Shown here in pieces: positions 49,165-59,900 of a DNA stretch of 64,000 nucleotides. A program made the position numbers and the translations under genes. Location of the stretch: positions 10,116,501-10,180,500 of the forward strand of contig NC_062259.1 of NCBI RefSeq assembly GCF_905475465.1, written 5' to 3'. This stretch comes from Pieris napi (lineage: Eukaryota; Arthropoda; Insecta; Lepidoptera; Pieridae). Under the pieces are notes generated by a model that made no database searches, was not told the origin of the DNA, and saw only the letters and a list, made by a program, of their open reading frames with translations. Numbering within the stretch: position 1 is the stretch's first letter; each line of letters starts with the position of its first letter.

Positions 49165-49596
49165 TAAAATTAATAGATAAAGTGAATTAACCTTTTAATA
49201 GAATTTTCTTTTTATTATGTAACATTCAAATCACATTTCCAGTACAATAGATTTTCGTGAATTGACGTGGATTTTAGGAAATTAAATTACCAGTTTAACT
49301 AACCGTGTTAAGGCAAAAATATAACTTAGACTGCAGGTATTAGTCGTTTTGCTATACAAACACTCATTAGAACATTATAAGAATTATTTTGGTTTTCCCG
49401 TAGGTGGATATAAAATATTTAGTGAGTAGCCCTTTTATAGTGGACTGTATACGGCATAGAACTAACGATTGTTACATATTCAGTTAAAGACTAGACATTA
49501 GTGGAGAAGGTATTTGTTTTTGACAAATGAATAACCTTTGATTAGCGTATGGTTATCTGTAGAGTATTAATTCTTGTGGTAAGTAAACAGTATATA
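49165..49596. other. Spacer after the pseudoprotease gene
   Basis: AT-rich spacer between the stop codon and the LINE. The last 12 bases (AAACAGTATATA, 49585-49596) are the left target-site duplication of the LINE. Confidence 0.7.
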
Positions 49597-49803
49597 GAAA
49601 AGCGCGGGAAACGTTGGTCGTGGCGGGAGTGTTTTTTCTTGTGAAATTTTTAAATTTAATTTAACTTGTATAAAAGATCAGTTTGTATATATTTGTATGT
49701 AGTTGTTTAATTTAATAGTTTTGTTTATTCATTTGTGTATATATTCTACAGTATCTGGTAAGTTTGTATACTTTTTCCTCAAGGCCTGGAGTCAGGCGAA
49801 AAA

Positions 49804-51426
49804 ATGGACGAGCCCCCGGATACCGGGGGCTCGCCCCCCGAGGTAGCTTGTAATATTATAATAGAAAATAGATTTTCTAAACTGGACGAGTCCAGTGTAG
49901 ATACAGATGTGGATCAACGGAATGACCGAAAAAGAATGCGAGTAGGTAAAATTTGCAAACACTGCAACAAAAGGAAAAAAAGATTCGATCCGACGCGTCG
50001 GAACAAACAAAAGGACACTGATTGCTCGTGCCAAATACCGGAAATTGAAATTCCCTCAATATGTACTGGGCTTAAGAACGCTAATGCTCTTGATAGTTTT
50101 CAGAACAAAGTAGACCGTGTAGATACTGCAACTGTTAATACCAAACAGCAACTATCACCTCCATCAGACGTTTCTCAGTCCATAAAAAATCCTACAGGCC
50201 GAACGTCTTATGAGGCCTATGACATAGGGCCATTCGTAGTTCATGCGCAAAAAGTTTCTTCAGATACGGACATCCCCTCCCTACACCCCGTCCAATTTGG
50301 GTATTTCCTAAAGAAAAATTCTTTTAAAAACATAATTAATGGTAGCATCAAAAGAATAGGCAGAAACAGAATTTCTCTATCATTCTCTGACCACAAATGT
50401 GCAAACGAATTTATTAATAACCCTTGCCTGGCAAGAAATAATTACAAAGCTTTTATTCCCTCATTTAATGTGACCCGAATGGGTCTGGTGCGAGGCGTTC
50501 CCGCGGAATGGTCTCCCGAAGAGATATTAGACAACATCTCTCTGCCTGTAGGCAGCGGAGGAATTATAAAAATTAGACGACTAAATTATAAAGTACGTAA
50601 CATCAGCCCTCCTGAGTGGAAGCCATCACAGACTATTGTAATAACTTTCGATGGTCAAACCCTTCCTAAACACGTATTTGTCTGCTACAATGCCCTGCCC
50701 GTGGAACTTTACGCATACCCCACTATTCAGTGCTATTCTTGTTGCCGATTTGGTCATACTAAGTCTAATTGTAAATCTCGGCCCCGGTGTTACAAGTGTG
50801 GCCAAGGCCATACTGGGGACACATGCAACATACAAGATGATGCCGCGTCTTGCTGCCTATGTTCTGGTCTACACTTTGCTACTAACAGAAAGTGTCCAGA
50901 ATATGAACGGCAGACTAAAATTAAATTGTATATGGCTCAGAAATGTGTATCTTACGCAGAAGCAAATAAAGTGTATGATCCAGTTTCAAAACCTTTTGCT
51001 GATATAGTTAAGTTTTCAAACATCCAGAATACTCCTAATTCTCCTATCCCACATGTATCGCCTTCCTCTCCCTCGATTCCGTCGTATAGTAGATCTTATA
51101 AGAAAACAATATTTGCTAAACCAACATCCCCCAAACTAAAACGACTGGGGTATAACAAAACAGAACACTTCAATTTGATAAAGGACTACGACGCTCCAGC
51201 TCCTTCTAACGGGGTCGCTTTAATAAACAGTAACGTAAACAATAATGACATAATCTCTGATATAATCCAACTTTTGACTGAAATGAAATCCAATTCTAAC
51301 TCTGACAACAACGTAACCGAACAACGCCGCCAAACGATTGCTTCCTTAACTCAATTAAAATCCTCTTATGGGTCACGAACGCGAACAAATAATCCAGTGG
51401 AATTGCAGAAGCGCTATCTGCAATAA
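49804..51426 (+). CDS. LINE ORF1, gag-like nucleic-acid-binding protein
   Basis: A 540-residue open frame. ORF1 proteins of this type coat the element's RNA and escort it to the nucleus. Seen: a basic Cys-containing stretch near the N-terminus (KICKHCNKRKKRFDP), a central region resembling gag RNA-binding folds (IGPFVVHAQKVSS onward, about 138-290), and three zinc knuckles at residues 310-364. These are CYSCCRFGHTKSNC (CX2CX4HX4C), CYKCGQGHTGDTC (CX2CX3HX4C) and CCLCSGLHFATNRKC (CX2CX3HX6C). The C-terminal third is Ser/Pro/Asn-rich and probably disordered. The ATG follows GGCGAAAAA and is the first long-frame start after the 5' UTR. It overlaps ORF2 by 59 bases in another frame. Confidence 0.9.
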   Translation: MDEPPDTGGSPPEVACNIIIENRFSKLDESSVDTDVDQRNDRKRMRVGKICKHCNKRKKRFDPTRRNKQKDTDCSCQIPEIEIPSICTGLKNANALDSFQNKVDRVDTATVNTKQQLSPPSDVSQSIKNPTGRTSYEAYDIGPFVVHAQKVSSDTDIPSLHPVQFGYFLKKNSFKNIINGSIKRIGRNRISLSFSDHKCANEFINNPCLARNNYKAFIPSFNVTRMGLVRGVPAEWSPEEILDNISLPVGSGGIIKIRRLNYKVRNISPPEWKPSQTIVITFDGQTLPKHVFVCYNALPVELYAYPTIQCYSCCRFGHTKSNCKSRPRCYKCGQGHTGDTCNIQDDAASCCLCSGLHFATNRKCPEYERQTKIKLYMAQKCVSYAEANKVYDPVSKPFADIVKFSNIQNTPNSPIPHVSPSSPSIPSYSRSYKKTIFAKPTSPKLKRLGYNKTEHFNLIKDYDAPAPSNGVALINSNVNNNDIISDIIQLLTEMKSNSNSDNNVTEQRRQTIASLTQLKSSYGSRTRTNNPVELQKRYLQ

Positions 51427-54400
51427 AAATGATTTAATCCATTTGCATAATAAATTTGAACCATTTGTCTCAACTCTGTCGGAAACATGGCTTCGCCCGG
51501 AATTGACTTTTCGAATTCCAGGTTATGTTATTCTCCGACAGGACAGACCTGACGGCTATGGCGGTGTTGCCATAGTCATTAAAAATAATCTCCCCTATTC
51601 CTTATTTCCACTTCCCTCATTCGGAGATGACTTATCAGTCATTGCTGCTATTGTAAATAAAATTTGTATAGTGTCTATTTATTTTTCTCGTCCTAATGTA
51701 AATATTTTTTCTCATCTTAATCAACTGTTCTCCATCCTTCCAAGACCATTCTTAGTCCTAGGAGATTTTAATTGCCAACATCAATCCTGGGGAAGCACTT
51801 CTTCCAACTATTATGGAGATCAATTATTAGATATTATAGATTCTCATTGTATCTGTATTTTAAACACTGGGCTGCCAACCCGTGTTACTGGTCCAAGTGA
51901 AGGTGCAAGTGCGCCTGATCTATCTTTATGTTCACCTGATTTAGCTTCAACTTTGAACTGGCACCCTCTTGCATCTTCGTATGGTAGTGACCACTTTCCA
52001 CTTGTAATTACTTTTCCTTCACACAAACCTACCAAAACCACTCGCTCTCCTCGTTTTAAATACAGATTAAACAACGCTGATTGGGAATTATTCAACCAAC
52101 GAGTAGAGCAGAAAACTAGTATTTATTCTCAAGAAGGTGATCAGATCTCTGCCGAAATTCTTTCTCAGGTTTTGATTGAAGCTGCCGATGAATCTTTTTG
52201 CACTAAAACTAAGTTCCGATCGCAAATTCCTTCGCCTCCCTGGTGGGATCATGAATGTACAGCTGCAATAAAAACAAGAAAACAGGCTGAAAAAAATTAC
52301 TGTGAGGAGATGTCAGAAGAAAATTTCGAGTTATATTTAGAATCTGCCCGTAGTGCTAAAAAATTGTTTAAGAAAAAGAGATATGATGGTTGGCAATCAT
52401 TTTGTGCCTCCATTAGCCCAGACGTCAGCCCGTCAGAGGTCTGGCGTAATATTCGTAGATTTAGATCTGCATATAATAATTCTCCCTCTTCTAAATTACC
52501 GCTAACCCTAGCTGATCAGTTCATGGATCATCTTGCACCCCCTTCTGTACCGGAACAGGCATTTCCTCCATTATCTATTCCTGCTTACATTTCCGATGAC
52601 CAAACTGGATTAAACGCTCCATTCTCTTTGATCGAACTTAAAGGTGTACTCAATAACGTAAAAGATTCTACTCCAGGAGAAGATGGGATTCCATATTCTT
52701 TTTTGAAAAACCTTTCGGACCGTGTGCTGATGCTGTACTTAAATATTATAAATTCTATTATGATTTCTGGGAGCATTCCCAAGTCTTGGATCACTCAATC
52801 TATTATCCCTATTTTAAAAGACAATAAATCAGCCGATGATCCTTCTTCTTACAGACCTATTGTCCTTTCTTCTGTTTTAATGAAAACAGCAGAACACCTA
52901 GTTAAAATCCGTTTAGAATGGTTTTTAGAGAGTAAAAATCTATTAGCAACGTCACAATTCGGTTTTAGGAAAAGTAGAAGCACAATGGATAGCTTAGGTA
53001 TATTCACTACGGACATAAGATTAGCTTTTTCAAACAACGAGTCGATAGTAGCTACTTTCTTAGATATAAGCTCAGCTTATGACAATGTTCTTATATCGGT
53101 TCTTAGGGGAAAATTGCTTTGCTTAGATGTACCACCGATTCTGTCAAACTTTATTATCAATATGCTCAGTGAAAGATACATTAATTTATTTATCGAAGAT
53201 GTCAAACTATCCCGGACTGTGTGGAAAGGATTACCACAGGGTTCTGTGCTCAGTCCTTTGCTCTATAACATCTACACATATGATTTAGAAACATCATTGC
53301 AGGCATCAGCAAACGTATTACAATATGCAGACGATCTTCTTATATACAAATCGGGAAAATCTATTGAAAATAATTGCCAAGCTCTAACATCTTCCCTTTC
53401 ATTTTTAAAATCATGGCTTAATTCGAATGGTTTAGACTTATCTGTATCCAAGAGTAGGGTTGTGTTGTTTTCCAGAATGCGTAGGCCTCCCCCGGTCCAT
53501 GTAAAGTTCAATAGTGTTTTGATTCCCTCGACTAATGACGTCAAATTCTTAGGAGTAGTTCTAGATTCCAAGCTTACCGGTGTACCCCATTGTGAATATG
53601 TAACTGCAAGATGTGAACGTAATTTGAATATTCTTAGATGCTTATCGGGCGTCTGGTGGGGAGCGCATTCACACTCCTTAAAACTGATTTACAACGCCAT
53701 AATCAGAAGTGTAATGGATTACGGTACTTTTCTGTTGGAACCAGGAAATATTTCTGGTTTTAAAAAAATGGATAGTATTCAGGCTAAAGCAATGAGAATA
53801 GTCCTAGGAGCTATGAAGTCAAGTCCAATCAACTGTATGAGAGTCGAGTGTGTAGAGCCTCCATTAAGCTTACGACGGCAATTTCTGTCAGATAAATTCC
53901 TATTCCGTTGTATCCAATTCAGTAACCATATCCTAACACCTAAACTGACTTGCCTGGCATCTTTAATCCCCAATTGTAGTTATTGGAAAAACAAACGCCC
54001 ACCATGTTTGGTTGAAAGTTACAGAAGATTTACTTATTTTGAGGCTCCTACTCACCAAGCGACTTCTAATCCATTGTTCAAATATAGTTATGATTCCCTT
54101 GTAATCTCTCCTGATATACATACTAGCACAGGTCTTGTGAAAATTGAGCAAAACCAAAAGTTAACATTTAACTATATTGTTGACACCAAGTGGCCACAAT
54201 GGCATCGAATATTTACAGATGCATCTAAGCATTCCAAAGATGGTTGTGTAGGTGTTGGTGTACTGCACTCTAATTACAATATTGTTCAAAAAACTAAACT
54301 CCCTCCTGAATCCTCCGTGTTCACTGGCGAATGTATTGGCCTTGTTAAAGCCATAGAATACATTCTTCTACTAAAACTTCAAAAAACTGTAATTTTTACA

Positions 54401-55069
54401 GATTCACTGAGTTCTTTAAATGCCTTAGCCCGGTTCCCATTTGGATCACATTATCAATTCCCTGTCATTTCCGAAATTAGAAACCTGCTATTAAAATGTA
54501 TAAAAGAAAACTATTCTGTATCGTTTGCATGGGTTCCTGGTCACTGTGGAATATCTGGAAACGAGAAAGCTGATCGTTTAGCCAATGAGGCGGTGGAGAG
54601 TGGTGATGTAGACATTTTTAGAAACTATGCGCATGACTTGATGTCTCTTTCAGGGATTTATCTCAGGAATTCCTGGACTGAATCCTGGGCTCAAGATAGT
54701 TCAAAAGGTCGCCATTATCGTACTATTCAACCTTCTATACCCAGTAAGCCCTGGTTTTGGAGACTGAGATTCGGTAAAAAAGTTACAACAGTACTGTCTC
54801 GTATGCGACTGGGACACGTCTGCACCCCAGCTCATCTTACTAAGTTAAATATTAATGACAGCCCTATGTGCGATTGCGGATATGATGTAGGTGATTTAAA
54901 TTACATCATATTTGTTTGTCCTCGACGCGACCGGTCGGCTCTTCTCGAAGGTCTCATTTCCCTTCCAATTCCTTTCCCTTCATCCATATCATGTTTACTT
55001 TCAACATTGGACCCACTTGTATATAAACTTTTAGCAGCTTTTATTTTAAGTAATAATATAAAAATTTAG
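51368..55069 (+). CDS. LINE ORF2, endonuclease-reverse transcriptase-RNase H
   Basis: A 1233-residue replicase for target-primed reverse transcription. Order of domains: APE-type endonuclease at about 8-230 (QWNCRS, SETWL, GGVAIVIKN, LGDFNCQHQSWGS, SDHFPL); reverse transcriptase at about 430-720 (PGEDGIPYSFL, SYRPIVLSSV, QFGFRKSRST, FLDISSAYDNV, GLPQGSVLSPLLYN and YADD at 653-656); RNase H at about 945-1075 with Asp951, Glu988, Asp1012 and Asp1069 (IFTDASKHS, TGEC, FTDSLSS, WVPGHCGISGNEKADRLAN). The C-terminal zinc-like motif reads MCDCGYDVGDLNYIIFVCP, with Tyr where many relatives have His. All catalytic residues are present and there is no internal stop. The ATG lies inside ORF1, so start by reinitiation or frameshift is likely. 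Confidence 0.93.
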   Translation: MGHEREQIIQWNCRSAICNKNDLIHLHNKFEPFVSTLSETWLRPELTFRIPGYVILRQDRPDGYGGVAIVIKNNLPYSLFPLPSFGDDLSVIAAIVNKICIVSIYFSRPNVNIFSHLNQLFSILPRPFLVLGDFNCQHQSWGSTSSNYYGDQLLDIIDSHCICILNTGLPTRVTGPSEGASAPDLSLCSPDLASTLNWHPLASSYGSDHFPLVITFPSHKPTKTTRSPRFKYRLNNADWELFNQRVEQKTSIYSQEGDQISAEILSQVLIEAADESFCTKTKFRSQIPSPPWWDHECTAAIKTRKQAEKNYCEEMSEENFELYLESARSAKKLFKKKRYDGWQSFCASISPDVSPSEVWRNIRRFRSAYNNSPSSKLPLTLADQFMDHLAPPSVPEQAFPPLSIPAYISDDQTGLNAPFSLIELKGVLNNVKDSTPGEDGIPYSFLKNLSDRVLMLYLNIINSIMISGSIPKSWITQSIIPILKDNKSADDPSSYRPIVLSSVLMKTAEHLVKIRLEWFLESKNLLATSQFGFRKSRSTMDSLGIFTTDIRLAFSNNESIVATFLDISSAYDNVLISVLRGKLLCLDVPPILSNFIINMLSERYINLFIEDVKLSRTVWKGLPQGSVLSPLLYNIYTYDLETSLQASANVLQYADDLLIYKSGKSIENNCQALTSSLSFLKSWLNSNGLDLSVSKSRVVLFSRMRRPPPVHVKFNSVLIPSTNDVKFLGVVLDSKLTGVPHCEYVTARCERNLNILRCLSGVWWGAHSHSLKLIYNAIIRSVMDYGTFLLEPGNISGFKKMDSIQAKAMRIVLGAMKSSPINCMRVECVEPPLSLRRQFLSDKFLFRCIQFSNHILTPKLTCLASLIPNCSYWKNKRPPCLVESYRRFTYFEAPTHQATSNPLFKYSYDSLVISPDIHTSTGLVKIEQNQKLTFNYIVDTKWPQWHRIFTDASKHSKDGCVGVGVLHSNYNIVQKTKLPPESSVFTGECIGLVKAIEYILLLKLQKTVIFTDSLSSLNALARFPFGSHYQFPVISEIRNLLLKCIKENYSVSFAWVPGHCGISGNEKADRLANEAVESGDVDIFRNYAHDLMSLSGIYLRNSWTESWAQDSSKGRHYRTIQPSIPSKPWFWRLRFGKKVTTVLSRMRLGHVCTPAHLTKLNINDSPMCDCGYDVGDLNYIIFVCPRRDRSALLEGLISLPIPFPSSISCLLSTLDPLVYKLLAAFILSNNIKI

Positions 55070-55295
55070 ACAATATGAACGTAAATATATGTAAATATGT
55101 TTTCTTACACTCCTTTTTTATGTAGATTTATAAGAATTGATCTTTTATTTTGTAGATTAATTATTTTCTATTCCTAAATTCCTTTCCAGCCGATAATTTT
55201 ATGTTTTTACCCGTTTCCCTGTTTTTGACCCTGGGCCACAATGCACAAACCGTGCGGGCCAATAATTAAAAAAAAAAAAAAAAAAACAGTATATA

Positions 55296-56966
55296 AAACA
55301 GAACACTTGGAACTCGGAACGAAGGGGATGGAAATATAAAATGTATATTGATTGAAGTTTACTTTAAATTTCCCGCTCACTCGCTATCAGCTTTGTCATG
55401 ACCTACACAAATATACACAGACGACAGAACGTCGTTGTTTTGACGTAACTGTAACAGATAGCACAAATCACTAACGTTGTCCAACAGATATAGGTGAAAA
55501 CAAACTATTTTTTCGGTAGGAGCTAAAAGTATCATAAATAAACAAAATCCAAGGTACTGATTATTATTATTAATAATGCAATTTATAATAAGCATATCAT
55601 GAATAAATCTTTTTAACTGGTTTAGAAAACAAAGTGTCTAAAAAAATAATGGCCACATTTAAAATTGATTTTGAACCGAAATTATACAAAAGAGAAAAAA
55701 TAAACCCTAGATTGGTCTTCATAATTAGTTTACAAACAAGTACAAAATTTAAAAAAACTATACTATTTATATATTTAATAAATTTCAGGAAAACTTAATA
55801 AGAAAGACTTTTAAATTGGTTGTTACAAAATTAAAATAATTGTTTTTGTATGATAAAGTCAAAAGTACAACTATGTTGACATTCAATATGGCGGTATGTC
55901 GTCAGTGCTGTGCTGTATCGTGGTGAGAATTATTTATTAATTTAATGGATTTTGTTTGAATTCTTATGTATGTTTCTTGGCAATTTTGTGTTTAAGTCAT
56001 TGCTGTATAGTTATTTTTTGTACTCGCGATGGTTTCAAAGAGTTCTTCCTATAATAGCGTTAGCGGCATTACAATTTCAGTTTCAGGACGATCGTCTCGT
56101 TTCACAAGCAGTCGATATCTATCTAATAAAATGTAGTACAATGTTTCGACGCGACGCTTACATATTCTGAATCTTATTAGAGATGTAAATTTTAAGTTTA
56201 GTCGCGAACGGTTACATGTAAAAGCTTTATTAAGGTTCGTGATGGCGGGTTCTCTCGTTCGATCGTACAAATTGTGTGGTATTTAGTGATGATCAAATTA
56301 GAAAAGATTTGTGCGTTGGTCTCAATTTCCTTTTTCTGATGAAGAAGTAACGGACGTTTCATTGCTTAACGTAACGTATATTCAAGGCTTAAACATTTAA
56401 TATATTTTAATCCACCCTCCTAATGCTTAAATTTTTTTTTTAAATATTGGGAAGTTGGATTAAAATGTATATAATTTTTAAGAATTATACATGAAATTGA
56501 ACTTGATATCAAAGTAGGACTAGTCTGTTGACATGCTTTTTCTAATCTATCCTTATTTTCTTTACAGTTCAACTTTAGAGAATAAGTAATTATTATATAT
56601 ATGTAAATATTAAAAGTTAATCAAAAAGCAACGCTGCATTGAATTACAAATTTGAAAATATAAGGCGATGCAAATAAGAACTCCGATCCAGCAAGCATTG
56701 AAGACATCTGAGGAACAATAGTATATTTCCAGTTTTTATTGTTTTCATAGTGTTCTGGTGCATAAATTTTGTGATCTTTGTTCTAAAGACTTTGTGTTTT
56801 AAGGGACACAAATTTTGAAAATGTGATTATGTTTTACAATATAGTTAGCACTATTTAACCATAACACCATACTTTCTCTGTGATATATTGGGTTATAACT
56901 GAGATTTGGACTCGTATATATTATTTATAAAATATACACTTTGATATTGTCTTCGGAGATATTGGA
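55296..56966 (+). other. Spacer and CSDE1 promoter / 5' leader region
   Basis: No gene recognised. A GC-richer patch at about 55885-55925 (ATGGCGGTATGTCGTCAGTG, then a GTGAGA) could be a non-coding first exon. TTTCTTTACAG at 56557-56567 is a good acceptor for a leader exon running into the CSDE1 start codon. Both are inferences from splice-site look-alikes. Confidence 0.4.
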
Positions 56967-59900
56967 ATGTCCGGCAATCCTCAGTGGAAATTGTTCCAGC
57001 CGCCAGATTCACATGTATCTCCGCTGCGGGACATTTTAGATCTTCAGCATTCTAACATGCAATCAAAGCAGGTATTTCGAAACGGTGGGTATTTATAATT
57101 TAATCTTATATCTCTAAAATAATTCAATTGTAAAATCAAGTGTTTTAAATGTAGCTCTTTATTATTTTCATGTCTCCTTTATTTTTAGGCTCTTTTAGTA
57201 GTGATTTTCCCAGTTCTCCCAGAGATAACTATAATAATATGAATAAGCCAAGTGGTGGGAATAGATTTGGCACGGGCTTCAATATAGATACGTGTCCAAT
57301 GGGTGATTCTGTTGGTGTATTTTCATCGAGTTCCTCAAACAACACCACTCAGTATGATTCTGTAAACAACCCACCCATTAGAGAAACTGGGATAATTGAA
57401 AAATTACTTGTAAGTTGACACAAAATTGTTTATAGGTTATTACTTAACATTAATTTGTCTTCAATTCCAATTATATTGTTTAAAAAATAATATTTATACA
57501 TTATTGTTGTTACATTAATTATATAATCAATGGGATAATTTGTTTTCAGCACTCTTATGGATTCATACAGTGTTGTGAAAGACAAGCTCGTTTGTTCTTC
57601 CACTTTAGCCAGTTCAGTGGCAACATTGATCATTTAAAGATTGGTGATCCTGTCGAATTTGAAATGACTTACGATCGGCGTACTGGAAAACCAATTGCTT
57701 CTTTTGTTAGCAAAATTGCACCTGAAGTAGTCCTGAGTGAGGCGCGTGTCACAGGCATAGTCACTACAGAAGTTAAGGGGGAAGGTTCTGGTGATAATAC
57801 TGGAAGAATATCCTATGAAAACCGTGGCGAGTGTTTCTTTTTGCCTTATACCAAGGATGATGTTGAAGGAAATGTGACATTAAAAAGTGGTGATGCTGTG
57901 AGTTTTCAAATTGCAACAAACCAAAGGTTAGTTAGTACATATTAATTTTTTCATATAAATCCTTTTTGGGTAAAAAAAAAATTCCTCTAGAATTATGAGA
58001 ACCAGCACTCGGTACCAACATTCAAGTACATTTATGAGTATGACATACTTATTTTATAATGTATTCTATATGGCACAACTAATATTTCAGAGGCACTCTG
58101 GGTGCTTGCCATGTCCGATTTGAGAATCCCGTACATCCCGTGAAATATCATGGGGTTGTCTGTTCAAAAAAAGAAAATTTTGGATTTATTGAACGTGCTG
58201 ATGTTGTTAAAGAAATATTCTTTCATTATTCAGAAGCAAAATTAAAAGAGGAATTATCCTTAGGAGATGATGTTGAATTCATTATACAAACAAGAAATGT
58301 AAGTTTAGTAATACTACATTGTATGCATTATGCAATGTATTTAATAAAGAAAATTCCTATGTCTAATATTAATAATATTGACTTGTTTTTTAGGGTAAGG
58401 AAGTTGCTTGTAACATAACAAAACTACCAAGTGGGTCTGTTGTATTTGAAGATATAAATCCTGAGATTATGCGGGGACAAGTACTGAAACCCCTGGAAAG
58501 AGGTAACATGCGTGTACCACAAAATGATCCACTCCCGGGTAGGATAAAGTACCGTGCAGCGGATCACTCTGAAACTGAGGTAAATTAATTTGCTTAGCAA
58601 AAACTGTATTTTTTATTGTTGTACCTAGGTCTTCCTGATTATTAATTATATAGCATATATTTAAAGAAATTATAAAATACACTATTGATACCATTACTAG
58701 GTACCGTTTGGTGACAAAGATCAATGTGGTGAATTCACACTTCGGCATGGTGATTGGGTCCAATTCCAAGTAGCAACAGACAGACGAGATCAATTGAAGC
58801 GTGCAACAAATATCTCCCTTCTAGATGAGTCTTTTAATGTTTCTGGAGAACGGTAAATTAATTTGTATTCTTCCTTCCAATTCTATATCTATGCCTATAC
58901 TATATATAATACTGTACATTGTTTGTTATTTAATAATTAAAATTATAATAATCAACAGAAGGGAGCAAGGGCTTGTCTGTTCGTTGCGAGAAGGCTTTGG
59001 ATTTATCCGCTGTGTTGAAAGAGATCAAACCATGTCCTTTCATTTTGCTGAAGTACTGCGTTTGGGTCAAGAACTGAGCGTTGGTGATGAGGTATGTATG
59101 AAAGGCAGTTTGGGCCCAATGTCAAAGGCTATTTTTAGTTTTGTTATATAAACTATTCAGTCTACAGACCATATATATACTACTGTATCGTTTTGTAGTT
59201 GTTATATATACACACACATATATAAACACATGGCCATTATTTACCATACCAGGAATGGAGTTTGTTTTTAAAATTGACCCATTCCTGTGTTGTAAAATAA
59301 TGTTAGGTTCATAATTTGACTTGTTATAATCTAGTGCAACAATTAACTTATGCTGAAGTCAGAAGTTAGAAGTATACATATTGTTTGGTGGCTATACATA
59401 ATTAAATTTTATATTGTTTTAGCAATATATTTTGAAACTACACTTAAAAACATAATTTCTAATGTGTTAACAGGTAGAATTTACTGTTGATCCAGTTACC
59501 TCTTTCTCTAACATGAACACCCGTCAATCTGCTATCCGTATCAAACACTTGCCAGCTGGCACTGTAAAGTTTGAGACATTGGTTGAGAAAGGCATTCGTG
59601 GTGTTATCAGTAAAGAGGCGCAATCATTTTCCTCCTCATCCAGCCCAACTCGAAATGGAAGTTCGGTGAGTTGTGATACTTTCAGCACTTATATTATCTA
59701 TATTTTTAATAAATAATTTTTATATATGTTAAGCAATCGTAGCAGAGATCTGTTATATTTTCTTAAACATTTATTTCGATAGTCGAAGTAGTTAAGTTGT
59801 TGTTTTGTAAATTAATGGGATCACTAACTACGCAGTTCAGGCTATAGTTCATACACTTGTCTAGGGTTAGGTTTTATATTTGAATAACATAGGAAATTCC

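Larger units (their letters stand above)
49597..55283 (+). mobile_element. Apparently full-length non-LTR retrotransposon (I-type LINE)
   Basis: A 5.7 kb element with a 207-base 5' UTR, two overlapping open reading frames, a roughly 200-base 3' UTR and a poly(A) tail of 19 A (55268-55286, the last of which may belong to the duplication). AAACAGTATATA occurs directly before it (49585-49596) and directly after the tail (55284-55295), a 9-12-bp target-site duplication. The domain set (CCHC gag-like ORF1; endonuclease, reverse transcriptase and RNase H in ORF2) fits the I superfamily. Both ORFs are unbroken, so the copy may be young and possibly active. Confidence 0.9.

Noticed and set aside
50651..51007. 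118-codon + strand ORF within LINE ORF1
   Set aside because: Out-of-frame shadow of ORF1, over the zinc-knuckle region.
51844..54157. Several - strand ORFs of 60-99 codons inside the LINE
   Set aside because: They are antisense shadows of the 1233-codon ORF2, without motifs.
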